Below are positions 45,361-56,086 of a stretch of DNA of 64,000 bases, piece after piece (the first letter of the stretch is position 1; each line of letters begins with the position of its first letter). The position numbers were made by a program, and so were the translations under genes. Source of the stretch: Euphorbia lathyris (lineage: Eukaryota; Streptophyta; Magnoliopsida; Malpighiales; Euphorbiaceae); contig NC_088915.1 of NCBI RefSeq assembly GCF_963576675.1, positions 4,469,001 to 4,533,000 of the forward strand, read 5' to 3'. The notes under the pieces were generated by a model, which saw only the letters and a program-made list of their open reading frames with translations, was not told where the DNA came from and did not search any database.

Positions 45361-46418
45361 ATAATAATGATAATAAAATATTAGTTTTTTCAAGAAAAAA
45401 AAAAAAAAAATTTTAGTAAAAGAAACTTTTTGTACAAGGCTAAATTACATTTTCTTTTCCTTTAAAGGGGTGTACAAATTCAACTCCGTGGTTATCGGAA
45501 GAAAACAAATTTAACATATACGTATACAATAATTCATTTTAAGCTTAACGTTATAAAATGGTATAATTCAAATCTCGTTAATAAAATATGGGTTTTTCTT
45601 TATTTGTCTGAATTACAATTTTTCTATGAAAAATGACTAATTTTTCATTAATGAGCTTGAAGTTACATCATCCGACGTAATATAGTTAAAACTATATTTG
45701 ATACTTTTAGCAAAATTCGCTTTTCTCGAATACCTATATATTTAAATTTATATCTTATCTATTCTTTTTATAATCAGTTTTAACTTAATTGGGACCTTCA
45801 TAAATTTGCGAGTTGTTATATTAAACATCCGGTCTTCCATGTTATTTAGAGGATCTCCAATTCACATTTGGACACGTATATTATGATCACCCTGAATAAA
45901 TAAAACATTGAAGCCTCTTATAATATATTCGGATCTATACTACACTTGTTAAAATAAATATGGAAGATTTTCCGTTTGACGTGGAGAAGCAAGTGCTTCT
46001 AATAATTTTCCTAAATTTAAAAATAATGCTGATTTCAAAATTCAAATTGCTTTTCAAAAACTTTCTATTTCCACAACAAAACAAACACATGTGTACTTAA
46101 TAAAATATATTAATTTAATTCTAGAATAAATTCCATCAAAAAAAATTCTAGAATAAATTGAATATTAAGTAAATTTTATTTAAAAAATTAATTTCATATC
46201 TATATATTTTGGAAGACATACAAAACTTTCTTATTAAAAAATAAATCAATTCTGTTCTGAGAATCAAACAAAGGCAAGCTAAGCTATTATTGTCTCCATC
46301 CTAATAAATAATTGGGTTTTCAAATTATAGTATATTCTAATTTTTGTGGTAAATTTTTTTTTTTATATTCCATTATTATTATATAGTTCTGTTATTTTTT
46401 TTAACATAATATATATTA
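45361..46418. other. AT-rich intergenic DNA
   Basis: I see poly-A/T tracts but no gene or repeat pair. Confidence 0.45.
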
Positions 46419-46426
46419 TTATTGAT

Positions 46427-47022
46427 TAGGGTAGTTAATGAGCTTTGGTAGTTCGTAAAATATTCGAGCTTAGTTCGAATACTAACGAACTTGAGCTTTC
46501 TTAGGTTTGGCTTATCTTTTAATTAATATATATATAATTTTTTAAAATTTTTTATATTATTTTAAATTTTTAGTTTTTTATCATAATTCAGAACTCATAC
46601 GAGATTTAAACCATACAAAAAAAAAAAACTTTAATCTGTAAGTAAAAAATTATATTTTGATAAAGAATAAAATAAATTACAAACTTTAATATATCTTTAT
46701 TTAATTTTTTTTGAGTTTGTTTTCTATGACCACGAGTAGCATTTATTATTCTTGAATCTCGCTCATAATATGTGATTATTATTTTTAAATATTTTAAACA
46801 CATAAAGTATGTTATAATTGTTTTCTTGCCTCCTACGCTACTTATTCTATGCATGTATGATGAATTTGGTTAAAGCTCGTTAAAAGTGCGATAAAAACTC
46901 GGATGGATTAGATTTGATCAAAGCTTGACTCGGCTAGAACTCGATTAGAAATGGCTCGACTCGAGATATTAACAAGCCAATACCGAGCCTATCTAGGTTC
47001 GGCTCAACTTGTTTACTACCTA
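46427..47022. mobile_element. Non-autonomous hAT element, 596 bp
   Basis: The ends TAGGGTAGTTAATGAGC and TTGTTTACTACCTA are inverted, flanked by the perfect 8-bp repeat TTATTGAT (46419-46426 and 47023-47030). Subterminal regions are rich in GAGCTCG/CGAGCTT/GGCTCGACTCG motifs. No transposase is present. Confidence 0.85.
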
Positions 47023-47109
47023 TTATTGATACAATATAATATCAAATTTTACTTGAAATTATAACTCGATAAAAAATAATTATTTTAAATACAAATATAT
47101 TTAAAAAAG

Positions 47110-47690
47110 GGGTTAATTTTAAATAAATTCTCTGTGATTTTACGTTTTTGCAGATTGCACTACAAGAAAATCACTTTTTGGCAACAACTATTTGCAATGA
47201 CAGAAAACGTTGTTGCGAAAAAATAACTTTTGCAACGGAATTCACATTGTCGTTACGAAAACTTTTTACCGTAAAATAATTCTTACCCTCCTTCAAAAAA
47301 ATTCGAGGGAAGAACTTTGTCAAACAAAAAATTTTAATTTGGCAACAAGCACATGTTGTTGTAAATGACAACATTTATCGCAACGAATGTATCTTGTTGC
47401 GGTAAATGGTATAATTTACAGTACATATGATTTTTTTATTACAAAACAAACACCGTGGTTGGCTGATAACGACCTCAAAATAATTTTTTTTAAGAATTAA
47501 ATGATAGTAAACAACTTTAATTTTTGGAAATTTTCATTTTGAGATCGTTATCAGTCAAATTTGACAGAGTCAATCTAAAATGACTAACGATACCAACCAC
47601 AAGGTTTGTTTTGTAACAAGAAAAACTATAGATATCGATCGGCAAAAACGTAAAACCAGAAGAGTTTATTTGAAATTTATCCTTACAAAA
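47110..47690. mobile_element. Foldback MITE carrying a CACTA-like insert
   Basis: Outer arms 47110-47155 and 47637-47682 pair (TTTTACGTTTTTGC with GCAAAAACGTAAAA). Inner arms near 47438-47482 and 47537-47621 also pair (GATAACGACCTCAAAAT with ATTTTGAGATCGTTATC). The left arm is broken at 47158 by CACTACAAGAAAA followed by TTGCAACGA-type subterminal repeats, as in a CACTA element. The opposite CACTA end is not clear. Confidence 0.55.
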
Positions 47691-48084
47691 TTGTGTAAAC
47701 ATTTATCTTAATTATATTTACTAATTATATTTTTGTAAATCTAGTGTAGTAATTATTCTTTTGATATAGAAGGAGTGTTAATAAATTAAAAACTCCCAAA
47801 TAAATTAAATTAATAAAAAAGAATTCAATAGATAATGATAGAAAAGGAAAAGGAAATTATGTTTTCCAAAAATTTATGCTAAAGAATAAAGATGATAAAT
47901 AAGTGGCATGTGGCTGTATCTATCATGTCTTCTAATAAGTGGACATACGTGTCAGCTAAATAATTATCATCATTTTTAAAATAACTTCATAGAAAAAAGG
48001 GGTAATTAACGTACACTGATTTTCACTTGGTCAGTGACTGATGTAATTACGTATAGTTGCCCCGTAATTTCTCTTGATAGGTAT

Positions 48085-48530
48085 TTGTGATATTTTTTTA
48101 AACACAATCTTTTGATTTGTAAAATTCTACAAATGCAACCGTGTGGTTTGTAAAATTTTACATTTGGATTCACTTTGTTAGGAATTTGACTGATAACGAT
48201 ATCGAAATGAAAATTTTCAAGAGTTAAATGATATTTTAATCAACTTTAATTCTTCAACTTTTTAGGTTTGCGGTCATTTAGGTATTGTTTTTATAGGAGA
48301 GAAAGTTAATGTTTACGGATAGAAAACTAAAAAAAAAATGATAATTTTAAAAAATAAAAAATATGGTTCTATATTAAATATGACTAAACAAGTTTAATTT
48401 TTGAAAATTTTCATTTTGAGGTCGTTATCGGCCAAATTTGGCAAAGTGAAAAAAATCAAAATTTTGCTACAGAATTGTGTTTGTAACGAAAAATACTACA
48501 AGTATCCATCTTCAAATTTGTGTAACAATA
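48085..48530. mobile_element. Second foldback MITE of the same family
   Basis: Arms with TGACTGATAACGAT...GAAATGAAAATTTTC (about 48187) and TTTTCATTTTGAGGTCGTTATC (about 48407) repeat the inner arms of the element at 47110-47690. It is more diverged and lacks the CACTA-like insert. Confidence 0.5.
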
Positions 48531-48712
48531 TTAACCCTAGAAAAAAAAACTATTTCACTTCAAAACAATATTTTCAGGTTCGGACCGGTCGATTCAATTG
48601 GTCGGACCAAAAATCGGCCACACCATCCTTTAAGGTCATGCTGGATTTGTCAAATTTCTAAAGTTTTTATATTAAGTATCGAATCTTCTATATCACTTGG
48701 AGGATCCCTAAT

Positions 48713-49164
48713 TAGGGGTGTGCATTGGTTCACAATCGAACCAAACCGAAAAACTTAATACCAAAATTACTAAAATAATTCACACCGACACCGAATAGAA
48801 TAACATGTAAAACTGAAATATAACTGAACTTTGGTTCGGTTCGGTTTCAACCCAAATTTAGTTTAAGAACAAAAAAAAAATATTGAAATGCTTCCAAAAT
48901 ATATTTATATTAGCTTATTATCATAATAATAATAAAGAAAATTAAATTTGTAAATTCAAATATATGTATATATATATAAAGTAATGAAGAATATGTGTAA
49001 TTCGGTGCGGTCAGTTTTTTTACATTTTTGGTCAAATCGAACCGAATACCGAAATGCACCTAAAAATAAAACGATGCCGAATCGAAGTGTCAAAAAAACC
49101 GAACTGAAAAAATGAATTCAATCGGATCGGTATGTGGTTTAAACCGCACTGATGCACACCCCTA
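48713..49164 (+). mobile_element. Small hAT-like element, copy 1 of a tandem pair
   Basis: It starts TAGGGGTGTGCATTGG and ends GATGCACACCCCTA, an inverted terminal repeat. Subterminal regions carry many GGTTCGG/CCGAACC motifs. It shares its interior with 21730-22190 and with copy 2. Confidence 0.75.
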
Positions 49165-49182
49165 ACTTAGAGGATCCCTAAT

Positions 49183-49690
49183 TAGGGGTGTGCATCGGTT
49201 TAGAACCAAACCGAACTGAAAATATGAATACTGAAATTACTAAAATGATTCACACTGGCACCAAACCGAATAGCATGTAAAACTGAAATACAACTGAACT
49301 TTGGTTCAGTTCGGTTTGAAACTGAATTTAGTTAAAAAATGAAAACGACAAATAAAATTCACTATATTTCATCATTAAATTTATTTCAAGGACAAAAAAA
49401 AATTTAAAATACTTTCAAAATATATTTATATTAGCTTATTATTACAACAATAATAAAGAAAATTAAACTTGTAAAATCAAATATATGTGTATATATATAA
49501 AATAATGAAGAATATGTGTAATTTGGTGCGGTCCGATTTTTTACATTTTTTGGTCAAATCGAACTGAATACCGAAATGCACCTAAAAATAAAGCCGATAC
49601 TGAATCGAAGTGTCAAAAACCCAAACCAAAAAACCGAATTCAATCAGTGTGGTTCGTATGCGGTTTAAATTGAACCGATGCATATCCCTA
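49183..49690 (+). mobile_element. Small hAT-like element, copy 2 of a tandem pair
   Basis: The left end TAGGGGTGTGCATCGG is preceded by AGGATCCCTAAT, exactly as in copy 1, 470 bp upstream. Flank plus element were therefore duplicated in tandem rather than inserted twice. It ends GATGCATATCCCTA. Confidence 0.75.
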
Positions 49691-50240
49691 CCCCCAACTC
49701 ATATTTTGACGTGTGTTTTTGTGACCCTGCTTAATAATTAAAATACTGAGCCTCTTGTAATATGTGTGGGTCCATATTTAATGAAATATGTGTTTTTGTT
49801 TGATATATAATTTTATGTTCTGGCTATCCTCCAACCTCTAACATTCTGACCACCCAATAAGGCTTTTCTGCTACCGAAAAAACTCATTCTCCGTTAATGA
49901 CATTAAAATAATATTGTCTGGTGAATCTTGGCTTTAAAATTATACTGTTTTGTAAGCATGTGCTGGATTTGCTTTCCCCAATAACCATATAGCTACATTT
50001 TTAATGCATCTCTATTAATGTTAAGAGAAAAGTTGTAAAATAAAATTTGAAGCCCCTTGTTATGACATTGTTGTTAAGAGACAATGATTAACAAAGACGA
50101 TTTGTATAGTTGTATTATAAGTGAAATTAATTTTAAACTTTATAAAGAAAAAATTAATTTTTTTTAGATCGGAAGCCCTTCTAACTGGAAGGCCCTTCTA
50201 ACTTCTCAAAATTGACGCCTCGGTGGCCTAGCCTCAGCTA
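49691..50240. other. Intergenic, no gene seen
   Basis: AT-rich, with no recognised features. Confidence 0.45.
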
Positions 50241-50244
50241 CAGA

Positions 50245-50700
50245 CTGGGGCGGATACAGGGAAGGCCCAGAGGGACAGACCCTTCTAGTCGCTAGAACCA
50301 CCATGACCATAGTATTTTCGGTTCCTATACCTCCAAATTTTTTTGATGGGATACTGAATTAACACCACCGAAATTGATCCAGGTCCTATTAAGCAATCTC
50401 TAAATTCAAAATTCAAATTTTTTTGAGTCTGTTAGGCTCTTCTTAAATCAAAATTTTTAAATCTTTTTTGGCCTATTAGGCCCTTCCTATTTTTCTGTTA
50501 GACACAATTTTTTTACATGTTAAGAATCTTAAACACAATATAACTTAATTTTGAGAAGTTTTATATTGGTACTTAAAAATTGATTATGGACCACTTAGAT
50601 TATATGATTTTTTTTAAACAAGTTCGACTTAGCAATTTTTCTTACACACGTACGTATAAAATCGCCCCCGTCCCTACCGACCAATCCTGTATTCGCCACT
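50245..50700. mobile_element. Possible non-autonomous element with GGCGGATACAGG-type ends
   Basis: CTGGGGCGGATACAGG near the left is matched inverted by CCTGTATTCGCCACTG at the right, and AGGGAC/GTCCCT follows inside on both arms. No clean duplication is visible. Interior motifs GGCCCTTC and GGCCTATTAGGCCC recur. Confidence 0.4.
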
Positions 50701-50705
50701 GGCTA

Positions 50706-51423
50706 TAGGGGTGTCAAAATGGATTAATGGGTCGTGTTGACCTACTCAGGTGACCCATTTATTGAAACCCAGACACGACTCGTTTAACTTAATGGGTTGA
50801 CACGACACGACTCGATTAAAACACGGATTGACACAGGTCAACCTGGATAACCCGTTTAACTAAATTAATAAATAAACAGGTCAATTTTTAACACAACCTG
50901 TTTATACTTAACGAGTCAGAACATCCTAAACGAGTTATCTGACCCATTAACACTTTAAACTTTCAATAAAATTTCAGCAAATCCATTAAACAACATTCAG
51001 TTCAAGTTCAATATAACAAAACATAAAAAACATCCAAATAGTTCAACATAAACAACAATAGGAACAAATAAAATCATAATATTCGATTGGCAGCAGCGGA
51101 ATTGGCATCTGATCAGAAACAGCGGCGACGACAAGGTAGCGACGCGGAAAGGTAGCGGCGGCAGAAAGGTAACAGCGGCGAAAAGGAGTTGATGCTTTGA
51201 AAAAATTTGAAGGAGAAAGGGGAATGGGAGAAGAGAAGAAAGAAATCGGTGGTTGCTCCTAAGTTAGGGAATGGAAAAACCTAACAATGTGTTAGGTATA
51301 TATATGGGCTTCTAAATTACTATTATACCCTTTCTAAAATCTGATATTTTCAAGCTAAACGGGTTATACAGGTTATATGGGTCGGGTTTGGCTTGTTAGT
51401 GAAACATATTGACCCGATACATT
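50706..51423. mobile_element. hAT-like element, right end cut by Sirevirus element A
   Basis: The left end TAGGGGTGTCAAAATGG and subterminal repeats (GGGTTGACACGAC, AACGGGTTA) are of hAT type. The interior has a GC-rich stretch of GCGGCG repeats at 51085-51185. The right part breaks off at 51423 against the LTR; the missing end should lie beyond element A, outside the window. Confidence 0.6.
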
Positions 51424-52748
51424 TGTTGGTCCCTTGTATTAGTGCAATTATAGTTCCAAGGGGGGGTTAGGAACTATTCAAACTTTTTTTTCGCAATTAG
51501 GGCAGACTTCTTTTTCTAAGGAAAAAGGTTTTAACAGCGGCACTGAGTACACAGCAAGACACTGGCTTAGTCAACTAATGACTAGGTCAGTTTCTTGGCT
51601 TGAGTCAGGAGATAGCACTTAGAGTCTATTCCTGAGCTCAGACGTTCAACGCGCACAACTCAACTTGACCTATTTACTTGGTCAGTTTTTAGTTATTTTA
51701 AGCAAGCAATATAAATAAGGAGTTAAGGTAAGAAATACTTCACTCAGCAGATTTATCCAGGTTCGGCTTCTTCTAAGCCTACGTCCTGTCCCCGGAACAC
51801 TTCCGAGATTTCAAATCCTCTACTGAGCTCTTTAAAGGTAGAGCCTCAAACCTTTTACAATATCAGCAATTGAGTATGACAAGAGTACCTTCCTCTATAC
51901 CTCTACTCAATCCTAATCTCACGCTGAGTACTTAGCCTCTCCTTTCTATCTCTAGAAATGATAAGTGTTTTGTCCTATACAAATACTTTGCTAAGACACT
52001 TTAGACAATTGAAAAACAATCTCTCTAGACTTTTACACAGATATGAAGGTTGTTGTGTAAGATTTTTGCTTTGCTTCTTTGCTTGCAGAACTTGTAGGAA
52101 TTTGGTCAGCGTAACTGCTTGATCAAGTTCTGTTGAGTGAAGCATCTGATGGCTCTATTTATAGAGACGTCTGGGCATCGGTCATTTCGAATTTCAAAAT
52201 AACCGTTGGAGGGAAATGGCTATATGTCGTTGTCATCCTGACTTGCTCAGAGCTCTCGGCCAATCAGAATTGTGTATCTTCTGTCCTCGGTCAGCTCAGC
52301 AGACTGTCTCTCCTTTTATGGTAAAGTCAACTGGACAGCATACTGTGTCGTCTGAACTTTGCCCAAAGGGGAAATACTTTGTTTGGAAGTTTTCCTTTGC
52401 CAGCTGCTGTCTTGTACGCTTTGTCGAGACTACTCAGCAGCTTCTCCTTGAAGTTGTTCCCGAAGGTCTTCTAGATCCTTCCGTTTGCTGAGTTGCGTTT
52501 TGTTCCCAAATGGCAACGTCTTAACATACGCGGGCCGAGTGTACTGAGTTGTTTGACTTGGACCTTGGCTTCCGTATTGGGCTTGGGCCTTTTGAATCTT
52601 ATGTCTTATAACATTATAACTCAACATTGAACAAACACATTAGTAAAATTAAATCAAGGCATTTAAACTTAGTGTGTTTAGAATATGTATTTCATTTATA
52701 CTTAAACAATTTTGTCAAATCAAAATTATGTGGAAAGGTGTTTCAACA
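51424..52748 (-). repeat. 3' LTR of element A
   Basis: This 1,325-bp LTR has TGTTGG and CAACA at its + strand ends and is collinear with the LTR at 54217-55559. A minus-strand TATA box CTATAAATAG lies at 52155-52164. It shares only terminal blocks with the LTRs of element 1, so it belongs to a related subfamily. Confidence 0.9.
52155..52164 (-). promoter_or_regulatory. TATA box in the LTR of element A
   Basis: The minus strand reads CTATAAATAG. The same box is conserved at 54972-54981 in element B. Confidence 0.55.
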
Positions 52749-52845
52749 AACTCCCCCATTTTGATGTTGGCAAAACTATTCAGCAAGGAACTCAGTATGA
52801 GCTCCCCCATAATAGTTGACCTAGTATAATTTTGCAAACTCCCCC
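52749..52845 (-). other. Three polypurine tract copies (element A)
   Basis: On the minus strand GGGGGAGTT lies against the LTR (52749-52757). GGGGGAGC follows at 52801-52808 and GGGGGAGTT at 52837-52845. The multiplied tract is a Sirevirus hallmark. Confidence 0.75.
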
Positions 52846-53308
52846 GTAAGGGTTGCGCTACTGACTTAGTTTACTTAAAACATTTAAAGGTTTAAATGAG
52901 TAAGTCTAAGGTCAGTTTTAAGATATGGGTCAGCTATATCAACATATTCTATTTACTCAGTATTTAGCGGAAGGTTTAGTCATGTAGAGAGCGCTGAGTA
53001 ATTTGTTGTTCAATAAGTTCTTATCAGAATGTTTTATAAGCACATAGGTTAATGTCAAACATGTTATCAGCATATCATTTAGTCAATAAATGTTACAAGT
53101 ATTAAACATAGCTGATTTAATCGAAGATACTTAATGACTCAGTACTTAACAGCATATATCATAACTCAGAATTTGAATAAGAAGTGCAAGTATGATATAT
53201 TGATAACAATCAGCAACCTATACATAGATAGGCAAATAGATTACAACTGTGTTAGCCTATACTGAGCTAGTCTAGACCTATACTGAGCTAGCCTAAACTG
53301 AGCTATGT
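52846..53308 (-). other. 3' untranslated region of element A
   Basis: AT-rich non-coding sequence with repeated CAGTATT/ATACTGAG motifs. No gene is present. Confidence 0.6.
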
Positions 53309-54216
53309 CTATTTCCTTTTCTTGTGTTGCGATGACTGACTTTGCTCGTACTGACGTCGCTCATGCTGAGCTCTAGCAGCTTGCGCTTTCTCCCCCATTT
53401 TGTCAACTTCAGGGAGCTTGAACGCATCGGTTAAGACAGCGCGAGTCAGTTCTTGTGAAAGCTCCTTTAGCTTCTCAGCACTTTTATTGACGCCATCAAA
53501 AATAGCAACTGCATCAGTGGATACTTCTACTGGTATTCCGAGATCAGCAGCACTGAGCATATTGACGCTGAAAGCTTGAGCTTTGGCTTGCCAGATGAGA
53601 GCTTCAGAGAGGCCAGCAAATATTTGGTGGAATGTCTTTAAGAGAGCTGAGTCATAATGATGACGTTGGATATTGTTATGACGGATGTGGTTGAAAGATT
53701 GTTGTGCGAGAGACATCAACTCATTTTGTTTCAACGCGTCAGTATCCATCTCTTGCTTATTGAGGTTTAGCAACCTGATAGCCTCACCGATTTGCTCTAC
53801 GGAGCACTGACTATAAGATACCATTTGCTCGTTTGTCTTAAGTTGTTCAGCATGAAGCTGAGCAAAGAGCATTTTGATTTCTGATGAAGTGGCATAGTCA
53901 GTGTTCACAGCTGACAATTTTTGGACTTGTTGATGAAGAGAGTTCAGATGTTGTACGGTTGTCAGCTGGATTTCAGCCAGTTTGGCAATGGAGTCCTGCT
54001 TAGCTTGCTGAGCTTGGAATGATAAGACGACATTCGGCAGATCCTTGAGTCCCTTAACTTCGTGGAGAAGCTGAGTGACCTGGGAGAGCTGAGTGGCCTC
54101 AGGAAATGAAGATCCAGCAGCAGGAGAAGCGGATTGTTGAAGATCTTGGATAAGTGCTTGCACTGAGTCAATGAGCCTTTTGCCGGACTCAGTGGCAGCC
54201 ATATGGACATCAGTAT
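53309..54216 (-). pseudogene. 3' ORF of element A, C-terminal 300 residues, cut by element B
   Basis: The open frame closely matches the last third of the 954-codon ORF of element B (LSAVNTDYATSSE, YSQCSVEQIGEA, and FNHIRHNNIQ). It is predicted to be mostly helical, with Gln/Leu-rich coiled-coil character, and ends in a basic tail (HKKRK). It begins mid-gene at 54216, so the visible Met at 54202 is internal. No stop lies within the visible part. Confidence 0.85.
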
Positions 54217-55559
54217 TGTTGGTCCCTTGTAGGGTTGTAAGTATAGTTCCAAGGGGGGGGGGGGGGGTTAGGAACTATTTAAACTTTTTTGCAAATTAGG
54301 GCAGACTTCTTTTTCTAAGGAAAAAGGGTTTTAACAGCGGCGCTGAGTAAACAACAAGACACTGGCTTAGTCAACTAGTGACTAGGTCAGTTTCTTGGCT
54401 TGAGTCAGGAGATAGCACTTAGAGTCTATTCCTGAGCTCAGACGTTCAACGCGCACAACTCAACTTGACCTCTTTACTTGGTCAGTTTTTTTGTTGTTTT
54501 AAGCAAGCAATATAAATAAGGAGTTAAGGTAAGAAATACTTCACTCAGCAGATTTATCCAGATTCGGCTTCTTCTAAGCCTACGTCCTGTCCCCGGAACA
54601 CTTCCGAGATTTCAAATCCTCTACTGAGCTCTTTAAAGGTAGAGCCTCAAACCTTTTACAATATCAGCAATTGAGTATGACAAGAGTACCTTCCTCTATA
54701 CCTCTACTCAATCCTAATCTCTCATCTGAGTACTTAAAACCGAGTACTCAGCCTCTCCTTTCTATCTCTAGAAATGATAAGTGTTTTGTCCTAATACAAA
54801 GATGTGCTAAGACACTTTAGACGATTTAACAATCACTCTAGACTTTTACACAGATGTGAAAATTGTAGTGTAAGAAATTTGCTTTGCTTCTTTTTGCTTG
54901 CAGAACTTGTAGAGATTTGGTCAGCGTAATGGCTTGATCAAGTTCTGTGTGGAGTGAAGCTTCTGATGGCACTATTTATAGAGACGTCTGGGCATTCGGT
55001 CATTTCGAATTTCGAAATAACCGTTGGAGGGAAACGGCTATATGTCGTTGTCATCCTAACTTGCTCAGAGCTCTTGGCCAATCAAAATTGTGTATCTTCT
55101 GTCCTCGGTCAGCTCAACAGACTGTCTCTCCTTTTATGGTAAAGTCAACTGGACAGCATACTGTGTCGTCTGAACTTTTCCCAAAGAGGAAATACTTTGT
55201 CTGGAAGTTTTCCTTTGCCAGTTGCTGTCTGGTATGCTTTGTCGAGACTACTCAGCAACTTCATCTTGAAGTTGTTCCCGAAGGTCTTCTAGATCCTTCC
55301 GTTTGCTGAGTTACGTCTTGTTCAAAACGGCAACGTCTTGACATACGCGGGCCGAGTGTACTGAGTTGTTTGACTTGGGCCTTGGCTTCTGTAATGGGCT
55401 TGGGCCTTTTGATTCTTATGTCTTATAATATTTTAACTCAACATTGAACAAACACATTAGTAGAATTAAATCAAAGCATTTAAACTTAGTGTGTTTAGAA
55501 TATGTATTATACTTAAACAATTTTGTCAAATCAAAATTATGTGGAAAGGTGTTTCAACA
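54217..55559 (-). repeat. 3' LTR of element B
   Basis: This 1,343-bp LTR is very similar to that of element A. A run of 15 G (54253-54267) replaces a shorter run in A. A minus-strand TATA box lies at 54972-54981. Confidence 0.9.
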
Positions 55560-55656
55560 AACTCCCCCATTTTGATGTTGGCAAAACTATTTAGCAAGGA
55601 ACTCAGTATGAGCTCCCCCATGATAGTTGACCTAATATAATTTAGCAAACTTCCCC
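55560..55656 (-). other. Polypurine tract copies (element B)
   Basis: GGGGGAGTT abuts the LTR (minus strand, 55560-55568). Further copies lie at 55612-55619 and, degenerate, near 55648-55656. The spacing matches element A. Confidence 0.72.
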
Positions 55657-56086
55657 GTAAGGGTTGAGCTACTGACTTAGTTTTACTTAAAATATTTAAG
55701 GATTTAAATGAGTAAGTCTAATGTCAGTTTTTAGGTATAGGTCAGCTATATCACATATTCTATTTACTCAGTGTTAAGCGGAAGGTTTAAACATATAGAG
55801 CGCGTGCTGAGTAATTTGTTCAATGAGTTCTTATCAGAATATTTAATAAGTACATAGGTTCATGTCAAACATGTTATCAGCAATATCATTTAGTCAATAA
55901 ACATTACAAGTTTTAAACATAGCTGATTTAATTGAAGATACATAATAACTCAGTACTTAATAGCATATATCATAACTCAGGATTTGAATAAGAAAAATAA
56001 GTATGATATATTGATAGAAGTCAGCAGTTACACAGCAAAAGAAATAAACACAGCACATAGATTACAAATGTTAAGACCTAGCCTAT
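55657..56086 (-). other. 3' untranslated region of element B
   Basis: AT-rich, collinear with 52846-53308 of element A. No gene is present. Confidence 0.6.

Larger units (their letters stand above)
51424..54216 (-). mobile_element. Sirevirus-like element A, 3' part only (interrupted by element B)
   Basis: A 3' LTR (51424-52748) is followed by polypurine tracts and the C-terminal part of the 3' ORF, which breaks off at 54216 where the LTR of element B begins. The 5 bases before the LTR are ACATT, its expected target duplication. The rest of element A should lie to the right of element B, beyond the window. Confidence 0.82.

Noticed and set aside
32949..47170. CACTA ends at 32961 and 47158 as one large element
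   Set aside because: Both ends have different subterminal repeats, and the span contains an intact host gene and many unrelated elements.
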